DNA of 55,286 nucleotides. Source: Sulfurimonas sp. (lineage in GTDB: Bacteria; Campylobacterota; Campylobacteria; Campylobacterales; Sulfurimonadaceae). The position numbers were made by a program, and so were the translations under genes. A model generated the notes under the pieces. That model worked only from the letters and a program-made list of their open reading frames with translations, was not told where the DNA came from and did no database searches. Positions 8,121-16,379 of this stretch are shown in pieces. The DNA lies in assembly GCA_027019325.1 (NCBI GenBank), contig JALUWT010000077.1:1-55286 (forward strand), given 5' to 3'. Position 1 is the stretch's first letter. Each line of letters opens with the position of its first letter.

Positions 8121-9183
8121 GAAATGTTTAGCACTACTTAGGTATATCTTTGATACTTATATTAGATTTTGTAAAAGTACTTATCCAATGATTAAGTATG
8201 GGGTTAGGCTCTTATTGGGTACTCCATTGTTAGTGGGAGGAATTAATTTATTGCTATATGTGCCTTTGCCAGAAGATGTAGATTTTAAACTAATGGATAT
8301 ATCATATGGAGAAGTATCATATATCTCAATAGGAACAACAATTATAACAACTATATTAGGGGCAATACTCATAGCAGTAGGCTTAATAATGGCTAAACAA
8401 AAGGCAAGAAAAACTTCAAAAGTTTTAATTACATCTATGTTGGAAGAATCTGCTGAATTCCCAGATGATATATTAACAGATATAGAAAAAAAAGATGCTC
8501 GTGAAATGGTAGTCTTAGGATTAGTAGAAACAGAGAACTATGTTAACCAGTCAATAAAGATGTTTAATGCTGAACAAGAAGTGAATATATATGATCGTTT
8601 TATATTGAATCATGATTGTAAAAAGGTTCTATTGGGAGGTAGAGCTAGAGTGCCTTTTTTGGTTGCTTATGGCAGTAGATTTAGAAATATATCTGCAAAA
8701 ATAGTGTATTTCGACCAATTACATCAAAATCAAAAGTGGGAACTGTTAGATGATGTGAATGAAGATATATCAATTAATTATGAAGATATAGAAAGCATAG
8801 AAGCGAATAGAAATGGTGATATAGGTTTGGCAATAAGCTTCACAAGTCAAATATTAGATAGTCAACTCCCTCCATCCATTAAAAATCATACATTAATGAT
8901 TTCATCAAGTGTAGAACCTACAAGAAATTTAATAAAGAATCAGGATAATCTGCAAAAAATATCACATGAAATAAAATCTATTATAGATAAGCTATCTGTT
9001 AAAATAAACTGTAAATATATTCATATGTTCCTTTCAGTTCAAACATCTGTAGCATTAGAAATTGGTAGAAATTATCAAGAGGGAATGCATAAAAACTTTA
9101 TTGTGCATAATTTTGATGCAGTAGAGGGAAAATATGGTTGGAAAATTAATATTTGTAAAAATAAAATAGAAATACATGATTAA
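8113..9183 (+). CDS. CBASS effector, two transmembrane helices plus SAVED domain (Cap14-like)
   Basis: SAVED domains bind cyclic oligonucleotides; joined to membrane helices they are thought to disrupt the inner membrane and kill the infected cell. The 356-residue protein has two hydrophobic helices, near residues 28-50 (LLLGTPLLVGGINLLLYV) and 70-93 (IGTTIITTILGAILIAVGLI). A linker follows, then a C-terminal half with SAVED-like elements. These are GDIGLAISFTSQI, HTLMISSSVEPTRN, KYIHMFLSVQTSVALEIGR and, at the end, YGWKINI. Its start overlaps cap3 by 8 bp. The SAVED call rests on visual pattern only; the TM part and the operon context are clear. Confidence 0.82.
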   Translation: MFEKCLALLRYIFDTYIRFCKSTYPMIKYGVRLLLGTPLLVGGINLLLYVPLPEDVDFKLMDISYGEVSYISIGTTIITTILGAILIAVGLIMAKQKARKTSKVLITSMLEESAEFPDDILTDIEKKDAREMVVLGLVETENYVNQSIKMFNAEQEVNIYDRFILNHDCKKVLLGGRARVPFLVAYGSRFRNISAKIVYFDQLHQNQKWELLDDVNEDISINYEDIESIEANRNGDIGLAISFTSQILDSQLPPSIKNHTLMISSSVEPTRNLIKNQDNLQKISHEIKSIIDKLSVKINCKYIHMFLSVQTSVALEIGRNYQEGMHKNFIVHNFDAVEGKYGWKINICKNKIEIHD

Positions 9184-9200
9184 GTATATGGGGCTTTAAC

Positions 9201-10199
9201 ATGTCACTTATTCCATTTGCATATTCAACTCCATTAAAAAAACTTGTCGATGTAAGTGATGTGCCAAGTGGATTGTCTTGCATGTGTTTATGTCCATCAT
9301 GTAAAATGAAACTTCTTGCCAGAAAGGGTGAAGTAAATGAACATCATTTTAGTCATTTTGATAAAGCTATCAATGATTGTAATTATTCTTACTGGGTCTC
9401 TGTTCGAGATATGGCAAAACAAATTCTTGAAGCTTCTAAGTATATTAAAGTAAAGTTAAATAGTATATCCACTTTACAGGTACCACCATACTCCACTCAA
9501 TCAAATAGAATAGAACTTTTTCATATAAAAAAAGTACAAGGAAGTGACTATGTAGCAACTACATCTATTGGAAGAATTAAAATTTATCTAAGTACTCCAG
9601 AGCACACCAAGTTCTCACAAATAATAAAACAAGAAAGCTTTACGGATAATTTAGTTCTCAATATTGACCTATCTAAATATCAAAATTCCAAAAAAAGTGC
9701 TTTGGAAATACTTATTATAAATGACACAAAATGTAAAACTTTCTTATTACCTCGTCATCGATTAAGAGGACAAGAAGAGTCGTATATAGATGAGGATGAT
9801 GAGCTAGAGGAAAAAGTAAGTAATCCTACCCCTACTAAAGTAAAACAGAGTGATGAGGATGAGATATTACAAAAACTGTATCTTGATAGAAGAAATATTC
9901 AAGCAGGAATGCTTAAAACGATAAGGGAGATGAAGCCATTTTATTACGAGAGTGTTTTTGAATGCATGCATATGAATCCTTCTAAAGATTTTGAGGTTGT
10001 TCGCAGTAATGGTATTATTGACTATGTATCCTACAAGGAAAGTTTTTTTGCTTCAACAAAAATAGGTATTTACAATATAGTGTATGTCTATGATGAGGAT
10101 GAGTTTATTAAAGTGGCTAACACGACAAATAGTGATAACATATGTTATGCAATGGACAGATATCTCAATGAGTTGAATGAGGCAAATTTAGTATTTTAG
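9201..10199 (+). CDS. CoiA-like zinc-finger protein, possible CBASS accessory
   Basis: The 332-residue protein begins with a segment similar to the N-terminus of competence protein CoiA and related families. It shows CLCPSCKMKLLARKG followed by NEHHFSHF, likely a zinc site from CxxC plus HHxxH. The C-terminal two thirds contain a very acidic linker (IDEDDELEE) near residue 195 and no PD-(D/E)xK nuclease motif that I can see. It starts 17 bp after the effector gene on the same strand, so it is probably cotranscribed with CBASS. It meets the transposition operon tail-to-tail, overlapping it by 12 bp. Function is unknown; a DNA-binding or nuclease-related role is a guess from the CoiA resemblance. 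Confidence 0.7.
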   Translation: MSLIPFAYSTPLKKLVDVSDVPSGLSCMCLCPSCKMKLLARKGEVNEHHFSHFDKAINDCNYSYWVSVRDMAKQILEASKYIKVKLNSISTLQVPPYSTQSNRIELFHIKKVQGSDYVATTSIGRIKIYLSTPEHTKFSQIIKQESFTDNLVLNIDLSKYQNSKKSALEILIINDTKCKTFLLPRHRLRGQEESYIDEDDELEEKVSNPTPTKVKQSDEDEILQKLYLDRRNIQAGMLKTIREMKPFYYESVFECMHMNPSKDFEVVRSNGIIDYVSYKESFFASTKIGIYNIVYVYDEDEFIKVANTTNSDNICYAMDRYLNELNEANLVF

Positions 10200-11669
10200 A
10201 TTGGTATCCTTTTCCTTAAGATATAAACTTGGAAAATAAAAAACTTCCCTACAAAGCCTAATATAACTATCACCATGAGCATCTTTTTTGACATTTCTCA
10301 AATCAATATACACATTATCCGGAACATGAATATTATGCAAATATCCTATCAGTATTTTAAAAAAATATTGCTGATGTTCTTGTTGATATTGAGGGTTATT
10401 CAGTATCTTTATCAGTCGCTGCTGAAGTAGTTCTTTGCTCTCATGTGCTTTTTCTAGTTTTGCTCGTGGGATGATGCTTATTTTTAGTTCGTATGAAAAT
10501 TGTTTAGATAAAAAGTTAGTAAACTCTGTTAATGAACTTCTTTGACCTGGATATATCCATAAATAGCCTTCCAAGATATACATATTTGGAGTTTCATTTT
10601 TAAAGTAATCACAATATTGAAGAAATTTTACCGCTGGAGTTAAAGCTAATCGTATAGATCTAAATGTAATCTTTTTCGATTTGAATTTTTGTAAAAGTTT
10701 TTCATAATAACTTTGTAAAAGGTTGGACCTATAATCATCTTTTTCAAAAGCATTGAGGTATTTCTGAATAAGGTTTAAATTTGCATATTTATCTTTAACA
10801 GCCCCATCAATTTTAAGTACACCAGCACTCTCAAAATAAAGATGGACTAATAGGTTTTTGCCTTGTGTAGCATGAGGGAAAGTTGCGAGTAACTCTTCAT
10901 AATTAGGTAATCTATCTAATTGAACACTTAACTTATCAATTTGAAAAAAATACTTTTGATAGTTTTGTATATGTGTTGATGTAAATAATACCCCTCGTCG
11001 CAATTTCAACCAATTTGAAAAATCAATAAAATGTTGATATGTGTGTTGTGACATTGCTTTTGCTATGAATGTGGCTTTTTTAATAAGAGCATTCTTGTAG
11101 TGACAACCTGAGCATATATGTCCAAATCCAGCAGAAAACTTCTCTCCACACATATTACAAATTCTAGTAATCTCGATAGAACATATTTTACAGAGTGGTC
11201 TCTTATCTAATTGATATGAAAAGGGTATTCTTCTATAGCCACAACCATTGCATGTTGGTAAAGTTTTATCATAGCACTTTTGACATAATAGTTTTTGTGA
11301 ACCATCAATTAGAGTACGGTTAGATGTCGGTGCATCATTTTGCTTACAAATAGAGCACTTTCTATGCTGTGTGTAATATTTAGCACATGAATTACAGACT
11401 GAACCATACTTAGTAATCTTACCATTAGTATATTGAGTTTTTTTACATCTAATGCAAGGCTTATCTTTTACTTGACAAAACTTACAGATAGGAGGTCTTT
11501 GAGAATAGTAAATTTTTCTTCGCCTGTTGCACTTGATACATATTTTATAATGAAATAGATAGTGATAACATTTTTTACAATAGTGTTTTCCTTGATATCT
11601 ATAATCCCAATCTGTTAAAATAAGACTACAATAATCACAACTCGTATTTTCAGGTAAACTATATCTCAT
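10188..11669 (-). CDS. Zn-ribbon-rich transposition accessory protein (TniE position)
   Basis: This is the last gene of the transposition operon; its start overlaps the tniQ stop by 4 bp. The 493-residue protein has twelve CxxC pairs in about the first 190 residues (for example CDYC, CIKC, CKFC, CIRC, CNGC, CNMC), enough for six zinc ribbons in a row. The C-terminal 300 residues are helical. They loosely recall the core-binding half of tyrosine recombinases, but no R...HxxR...Y catalytic set is visible. By position it matches tniE of AbaR/Tn6022 elements, whose role is not well known. A DNA-binding role in target choice or end recognition is inferred. Confidence 0.65.
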   Translation of the reverse strand: MRYSLPENTSCDYCSLILTDWDYRYQGKHYCKKCYHYLFHYKICIKCNRRRKIYYSQRPPICKFCQVKDKPCIRCKKTQYTNGKITKYGSVCNSCAKYYTQHRKCSICKQNDAPTSNRTLIDGSQKLLCQKCYDKTLPTCNGCGYRRIPFSYQLDKRPLCKICSIEITRICNMCGEKFSAGFGHICSGCHYKNALIKKATFIAKAMSQHTYQHFIDFSNWLKLRRGVLFTSTHIQNYQKYFFQIDKLSVQLDRLPNYEELLATFPHATQGKNLLVHLYFESAGVLKIDGAVKDKYANLNLIQKYLNAFEKDDYRSNLLQSYYEKLLQKFKSKKITFRSIRLALTPAVKFLQYCDYFKNETPNMYILEGYLWIYPGQRSSLTEFTNFLSKQFSYELKISIIPRAKLEKAHESKELLQQRLIKILNNPQYQQEHQQYFFKILIGYLHNIHVPDNVYIDLRNVKKDAHGDSYIRLCREVFYFPSLYLKEKDTNLKY

Positions 11670-12733
11670 ATCAACTCTAAAAGTTCACTATAGAGACGAT
11701 TAACTTCATCTTTAGCATTTGGCTTTATGGCATATTGCTTTGGATTTTCAATTTTTGAACTATCGGTTATTTTTAAAAATTTAGATAGATACAATATTGT
11801 TGGAGACATGGAAGCAGGCTTTGATGAAAAAACTTTGTTTGTTGTTTCTAGCTGCTGCAAAAGTTTCTTAATAGTCTCTATATCGGCTTGCAGAAATTGA
11901 TAAGTCAGCTTCAATAAAAACTCTCTATCATCTATGCTCATCTTCTCAAAGACATGCATTATTTTACTTTCTTCCATATAGTGAATATCGAGATCGAGTG
12001 TCTCAAAGAAAAGATGATATTTCTTTAGTTTGTATATTTGTTGAAAAAATGGGATTATGCTTCTAATGGTCATAAACAGGTCTTGTAGCGATTGTGTGTG
12101 CAATGCTGGAAAAGATGTTATTTGTGTATTAAAAATGGCTTTATTGAGTATCTCTTGAAACTTAAGAGCTTTCCCATCGGCGGGTGTAGTTTCTGCACCT
12201 CTTAAGTCAAATCCGCATGAGCTACATAGGTATATTTTTGGTGTGTCATACTTTAAAAGTTGAGGAGAAAATATAATCCTACAGTTTGGGCATTTATTTA
12301 GAAGTTTGATCTTGTGAACAGGACACCCTATGTTCCATGCTAATCGCCATTGTCTTTTTAAATATGGAGTTGAATCACTAAGACATTTAGAACAAAAGTG
12401 CATTCCATTTGTTTGAGATAAACCTCTCTTACCTCTAGGAATTAAAAAATACCATAAACCTAACGGATTCAAAGGCTTATCAATAATTTTTTGGAGATAA
12501 GGCTCTAATGTTAAATTTTTAATCTCTTCTGGAGTAAGTGCTGTCATTTTTGCTAAAGAATAAGCTTGTTGTTTTGGTAAGTGTTTGTCTAAATCTTTGT
12601 TCCAAGCTTTATACTCTTCCCATAAAGCGATATAAAAGCTTCGTGGGTCACTTCCATTTGCAATTGAACTTCTTATGAGCCAAGAGTTAAGCGACTCATC
12701 ACTAAAAACTTTTGGCTCAATTGAAAGTTTCAT
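11666..12733 (-). CDS. tniQ: TniQ/TnsD-family target-site protein
   Basis: TniQ/TnsD proteins bind the insertion site and recruit the AAA ATPase of Tn7-like elements. The 355-residue protein starts with the family pattern DESLNSWLIRSSIANG. It carries zinc-finger cysteines in HFCSKCL, a second set after WNIGCPVHKIKLLNKCPNC, and a third in YLCSSCGF. It corresponds to tniD of AbaR-type elements. Because this element sits in comM, it is the natural candidate for comM recognition, which is inferred from position rather than seen. It lies 1 bp from tniB and overlaps the next gene by 4 bp. Confidence 0.9.
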   Translation of the reverse strand: MKLSIEPKVFSDESLNSWLIRSSIANGSDPRSFYIALWEEYKAWNKDLDKHLPKQQAYSLAKMTALTPEEIKNLTLEPYLQKIIDKPLNPLGLWYFLIPRGKRGLSQTNGMHFCSKCLSDSTPYLKRQWRLAWNIGCPVHKIKLLNKCPNCRIIFSPQLLKYDTPKIYLCSSCGFDLRGAETTPADGKALKFQEILNKAIFNTQITSFPALHTQSLQDLFMTIRSIIPFFQQIYKLKKYHLFFETLDLDIHYMEESKIMHVFEKMSIDDREFLLKLTYQFLQADIETIKKLLQQLETTNKVFSSKPASMSPTILYLSKFLKITDSSKIENPKQYAIKPNAKDEVNRLYSELLELI

Positions 12734-12734
12734 T

Positions 12735-13643
12735 TTAAATAGGTATCTCTCTAGGTGTTAGAGAGTTGGTCGGTTTAATCCATTTAAACTTATTGATAAT
12801 TTCAAGAGTTATTTCCTCTGTTTCATTTTTAATGGCAAAAGAGGCACACTCTATTAAAAGTCTATGCAAGTTACCTAAATTACCTTGGGAAATCATATGT
12901 AGAAGCGTGGCTTTCTCTTTAGATGCAAGATTAGAAGGTTTTTTAAGTGGTAATCTTTTTTCAAATGCTTGCAGGAGTACTCTAAAATCTTTATTGAGTT
13001 CCCACTTTGATAATTTAATCAAGTCAAATCTGCTACTAAGTTGTGGGTCAGAGGTTAAAATTAACGAAGCCTCTCTTAGTCCAACACCTACGATAGGTAT
13101 CATAAGTTTTGTGCCAATATTTTTAAGTGCATCCATCACATTGCGTTGCTGTTTAGAAGTACCTCTTAAAAAATGGTGTATCTCATCAATTATAAGTATC
13201 TTCACATTGCACTCTTGCATCTGGTGAAAAACTTGATGTCGCAGTTTTACAAGAGTATCTCCTGGATTAAATGGCGACCAAAAGGATTCTAATATAGAAG
13301 TATATAAATCTTTTACATCGGCATTATCAGAGGCTAGTGCTAAAATAACAGGTCTAACAATTACACTCATCTCGTTCTCATCTTCAATACCATAACTGTG
13401 ATGTTTTTTCTCAAATGAAGAGATTATTGAAGTCTTACCAATATTAGACTCTCCAATAATTAAAAGATTCTGCATTCTAGGTTTTTTTGGTCTATCCATT
13501 AGTTGATTAAGCAAGCTGTGAATCTCTTTTATTTTCGGATATTCAATCAAAATATCTTTATGCATATATCGTATTCTATCTTTTGCATCCAATAAAACGA
13601 TATCTTGACACTGCTCGTTTAGATGTTTATACACTATTTCCAT
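12735..13643 (-). CDS. tniB: TniB/TnsC-family AAA ATPase
   Basis: This ATPase links target-site proteins to the transposase and controls target immunity. It has Walker A GESNIGKTSII near residue 64, Walker B VKILIIDEIHH near residue 148, and an arginine-finger-like SRFDLIKL further on. About 302 residues is normal for TniB. The ORF track uses a TTG at 13649. The ATG at 13643 overlaps the tniA stop as TAATG and has AGAGG upstream, so I prefer it. Confidence 0.92.
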   Translation of the reverse strand: MEIVYKHLNEQCQDIVLLDAKDRIRYMHKDILIEYPKIKEIHSLLNQLMDRPKKPRMQNLLIIGESNIGKTSIISSFEKKHHSYGIEDENEMSVIVRPVILALASDNADVKDLYTSILESFWSPFNPGDTLVKLRHQVFHQMQECNVKILIIDEIHHFLRGTSKQQRNVMDALKNIGTKLMIPIVGVGLREASLILTSDPQLSSRFDLIKLSKWELNKDFRVLLQAFEKRLPLKKPSNLASKEKATLLHMISQGNLGNLHRLLIECASFAIKNETEEITLEIINKFKWIKPTNSLTPREIPI

Positions 13644-15523
13644 TACCAATCCTCTGCTATATCTGAAACATCTTCATCCCAAAAATCATCATCTTGAACT
13701 TTTGGTACTATCTCTTTTGGTGGGGTCTGCTGAACCATCTCTTTATCTTTATTTTTGAGTCTCTGTTTTGCACGTCTTGCTTTTTTGCTTTTTTTCGATG
13801 CATCTTCTATCTGTCTATTTAGCTCTTCGTGCGCTTCTAGTATTTCAGCATTATTGATTTGTCTTGAACCAGACTCTCGTAGATGAGCTTTAATGGACTC
13901 CAATTCCCATAGAGTCATATCTGGCATTGATTGGTCTGCTGCTGGAATTTTAAAGTACTCTTGAGTTTCATCATTATAAAACCAAATAAATTTTATGTTC
14001 CGTGGATCTCTTTTAAAAATAAACCGCTTTTTCTTTCCATCATCATCGAGCATATTTATTTTTGAACGTAATAGATGGTCATAATAATTTATACCATCTA
14101 TATTAACACCATTCTTTTGAATAGTTCTTTTAAAGATTGGTAAAAAATCAATAGTTACACTTAATGGGTCTGTAGGTTTTGGCATTAATCCAACTGGTGC
14201 ATCTTCACCAAATACACCATCTTCCCAAAGTTGTTCTGGAGATAGATTGATTCCTGTATGTTTTCTCTTATGGTATATTTTTGTAATGAAAGTCACTAGC
14301 CATTTCTCAAATTCACTAAATGTCATTGATGAATGTTTATCTGAATCATACTCTTGGCGTTTTTGTATATTTGAAAATGTAGTACCTGGTATTTCATGAA
14401 CTGCATTCATAAGAGTGCCTATTACTCTTTCAATATGCCCTCCAAAGTTAGATCTTCCAACGGGACGAAATTCGATATTTATTCCATGAGCTAATCCCGC
14501 AGCTTTAATAGCCTCTGCTCTAAAATCTGCACCATTATCGACATGGATAGTCTCCGGAAAACCCCAAACATCCCAATTAGAATCAATATCTAGTTCTAAA
14601 AGGAGTTTGTCTTTTGGAAGTACCACATTTGTAATACACATAGCAACAGAAGTAACACTCGGAGCACTAAGCGATAGATAATATCCAACAATCATTCGAC
14701 TATAGATATCAATCGCTACCGTTATCCAAGGTCTTCCTATTGGTTCTCTGTGTTCATCATCAACTAAGATTAAATCTACAGGAGTATGGTCAATCTCAAT
14801 AAGTTGCATAGGATAATCAGATTCAAACTTTCCAGGAACAGGCTCAAATTTAGTTCTTGCCATAGAGCGATTGCCTTGCTTCTTAAGTACCTCATATTCT
14901 GAGAGTTTGTGAATCCTATTTCTGATTGTATTTTTTCCCGGTGCAACAATCTCACGGTTTTTGCATTCAATGTTTATCTTGCGAATTACTGCTTGAATAG
15001 ATGGTTTTTGTTTAGAAAGATAGTAGGTGCTAATAATATTTTGCATAATCTCTTCCGTTGCAAAATCTAGTCTAGTCTCCCCTTTCTTCCTTCCCGATGG
15101 TTTTGGTAGTAAACCGAGAAGAGTGCCAGTTGATTGGTATCGTCTTAGCCATCTATAGAGTGTCGTATAGTGAATATTAATTTTTTTTGCATGCTCTTCA
15201 ATCTCTTTACGTGAGATATTATCAGATAATAGAGGTTCTATAGCTAGATACTTTTTTTGTATCTCTTGAAATTCACTATCTGTGTATTCGCCTATATCAT
15301 TAAAGATTGCTAGCTTGATATCTTTACCATTTGAAATAGGCTTTATATCGCTTATTCGTAGTCTCTTTGCTCTTTTTGTTTTTATATCAATACCAACAAC
15401 TTCACTAAAGTCAATGACACTAGAGATTTTATACACTTCGCTCTGATACTCAACATACTCGTTTTCTTTAATTTGAATACTGCTCCTATTGAGCTTTATT
15501 GATTGTACTTCTTCTTTATGCAT
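13643..15523 (-). CDS. tniA: TniA/TnsB-family DDE transposase
   Basis: This is the catalytic transposase that joins the 3' transposon ends to target DNA. It has N-terminal HTH segments (TTLYRWLRRYQSTG near residue 130). An RNase H-like DDE core follows: first Asp in LIEIDHTPVDL, second in IHVDNGADF, Glu in GGHIERVIGTLM. A Mu-type beta-barrel and a charged C-terminus (EAHEELNRQIEDASKK and on), the usual TnsC contact region, complete it. The track start is a TTG at 15535. The ATG at 15523 has GGAGG five bases upstream, and the tnsA stop at 15516 follows, so the genes are coupled. Confidence 0.93.
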   Translation of the reverse strand: MHKEEVQSIKLNRSSIQIKENEYVEYQSEVYKISSVIDFSEVVGIDIKTKRAKRLRISDIKPISNGKDIKLAIFNDIGEYTDSEFQEIQKKYLAIEPLLSDNISRKEIEEHAKKINIHYTTLYRWLRRYQSTGTLLGLLPKPSGRKKGETRLDFATEEIMQNIISTYYLSKQKPSIQAVIRKINIECKNREIVAPGKNTIRNRIHKLSEYEVLKKQGNRSMARTKFEPVPGKFESDYPMQLIEIDHTPVDLILVDDEHREPIGRPWITVAIDIYSRMIVGYYLSLSAPSVTSVAMCITNVVLPKDKLLLELDIDSNWDVWGFPETIHVDNGADFRAEAIKAAGLAHGINIEFRPVGRSNFGGHIERVIGTLMNAVHEIPGTTFSNIQKRQEYDSDKHSSMTFSEFEKWLVTFITKIYHKRKHTGINLSPEQLWEDGVFGEDAPVGLMPKPTDPLSVTIDFLPIFKRTIQKNGVNIDGINYYDHLLRSKINMLDDDGKKKRFIFKRDPRNIKFIWFYNDETQEYFKIPAADQSMPDMTLWELESIKAHLRESGSRQINNAEILEAHEELNRQIEDASKKSKKARRAKQRLKNKDKEMVQQTPPKEIVPKVQDDDFWDEDVSDIAEDW

Positions 15524-16217
15524 CATCCCCTCCAAATGATAAATTATTGTTTACCCACACTATAGTCTGCTTATCAAGTATCTTACTAAAATCACATAGT
15601 AGTCTTTTATTTGCAAGTAGATTCCAAATGTGTCCTAAGCCCATGGATTTTTGTTCTTTAGTCACAAATAGATATTCAATAGCAGCTTCAACAGTTAGTG
15701 AACCAGAACTATTTATATAGGCTAGAATATTGGATTCGTCTTCTTCTTTATATGTAAGCCTTTTATACCTTTTAAGAAAAAGAATATTTTTTAAGTAAGG
15801 GGTTCTAATTCTACTCTCATCATATATTTTAAAAATCATATCATTTGCATTGGCGTATTGCATTGCAACTTTAAATTTAGGTTTAAGTTCTGCAAAATGC
15901 TTTTGTAATTTTTCTCTAGGTTTTACTTCGATTAGCAATGGTTTTCTTGGTCGCTTTAGAAGTGAAGCCTCTGCCTCTTTAAAATCAACTAGAAAATCGG
16001 GAGTATAAGTTACAGCTCTTCCGTTGTGGTTTACATATTCGATAGTAAGTGGTTGTTCAATAACATCATTAACACTATCATTAAACTCTAACAGTGTTAG
16101 TAAATCTCTTTCAAGTGTTGATTCAAAGGCGATGCTTTTTTGTTTTCGAAATGCAAAGTGACCAGATACACTACCGTATGTATAACCAATTTTTCTTTTT
16201 TTCATAGATATCTTCAT
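15516..16217 (-). CDS. tnsA: TnsA-family endonuclease (TniC)
   Basis: TnsA cuts the 5' strands at the transposon ends, allowing cut-and-paste movement. The 233-residue protein shows the restriction-like catalytic set: Glu in FESTLERDLL, Asp in TYTPDFLV, and LLIEVKPRE with the lysine. A C-terminal wHTH-like region follows. It is the first gene of the operon, has a good ribosome site (AGAGGTG), and starts 157 bp from the transposon end. TnsA is found in Tn7 and AbaR-type elements but not in Tn5053/Tn402, so this protein places the element in the former group. Confidence 0.92.
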   Translation of the reverse strand: MKISMKKRKIGYTYGSVSGHFAFRKQKSIAFESTLERDLLTLLEFNDSVNDVIEQPLTIEYVNHNGRAVTYTPDFLVDFKEAEASLLKRPRKPLLIEVKPREKLQKHFAELKPKFKVAMQYANANDMIFKIYDESRIRTPYLKNILFLKRYKRLTYKEEDESNILAYINSSGSLTVEAAIEYLFVTKEQKSMGLGHIWNLLANKRLLCDFSKILDKQTIVWVNNNLSFGGDDA

Positions 16218-16238
16218 TTGTCACCTCTTAATTGGCAA

Positions 16239-16374
16239 TGTTGTAGCTTGTTTAGTTGGATATGTTCTATGTTGTAGCATGGTTTATAGGTATTTGTAGC
16301 AATGTTAAGTGGAATAATCATCTATAAAGTCCTTATTTAGTGTTATATTGTAGCAGGTTTTAGTGGAAATGTCA
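16239..16374. repeat. Transposon end with four transposase-binding-like repeats
   Basis: Four direct copies of a motif like TTGTAGCnnGnTTnAGTGGA start at about 16239, 16270, 16291 and 16346. The last runs into the proposed terminus ...GTGGAAATGTCA at 16374. Read from the outside the end is TGACATTTCCAC. Arrays of TnsB sites like this are characteristic of Tn7-like ends. The region also holds the promoter of the tns operon, so TnsB binding may repress it. Confidence 0.78.
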
Positions 16375-16379
16375 GCGGG
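16375..16379. repeat. Predicted 5-bp target-site duplication (GCGGG)
   Basis: GCGGG sits directly between the transposon terminus and the resumed comM reading frame, at the GGC GGG (Gly-Gly) codons. Tn7-like elements duplicate 5 bp. The second copy should lie outside the window at the other end. From memory, AbaR elements duplicate ACCGC, the complement of GCGGT, at the same Gly-Gly codons of comM. Confidence 0.6.

Larger units (their letters stand above)
1..16374. mobile_element. Tn7-like (AbaR/Tn6022-type) transposon inserted in comM, partial
   Basis: The element runs from beyond the left window edge to 16374, where it meets the 3' half of comM. It contains a full minus-strand transposition operon (TnsA, DDE transposase, AAA ATPase, TniQ, and a Zn-finger protein). 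The end next to tnsA carries repeats. Between the window edge and 10199 lies cargo: a restriction-modification cluster and a CBASS operon, visibly richer in A+T than the chromosome right of 17 kb. Gene order and target gene match what is known of AbaR/Tn6022 elements (tniC-A-B-D-E in comM). The left end, the N-terminal half of comM and the second copy of the target duplication must lie outside the window. The boundary at 16374 is inferred from where comM homology resumes. Confidence 0.88.

Noticed and set aside
10188-16217. CRISPR-associated transposon (CAST), because TniQ, TniB and TniA are present
   Set aside because: No cas gene, no CRISPR repeat array and no Cas12k or Cascade gene is visible anywhere in the window; comM targeting explains the element without a guide.
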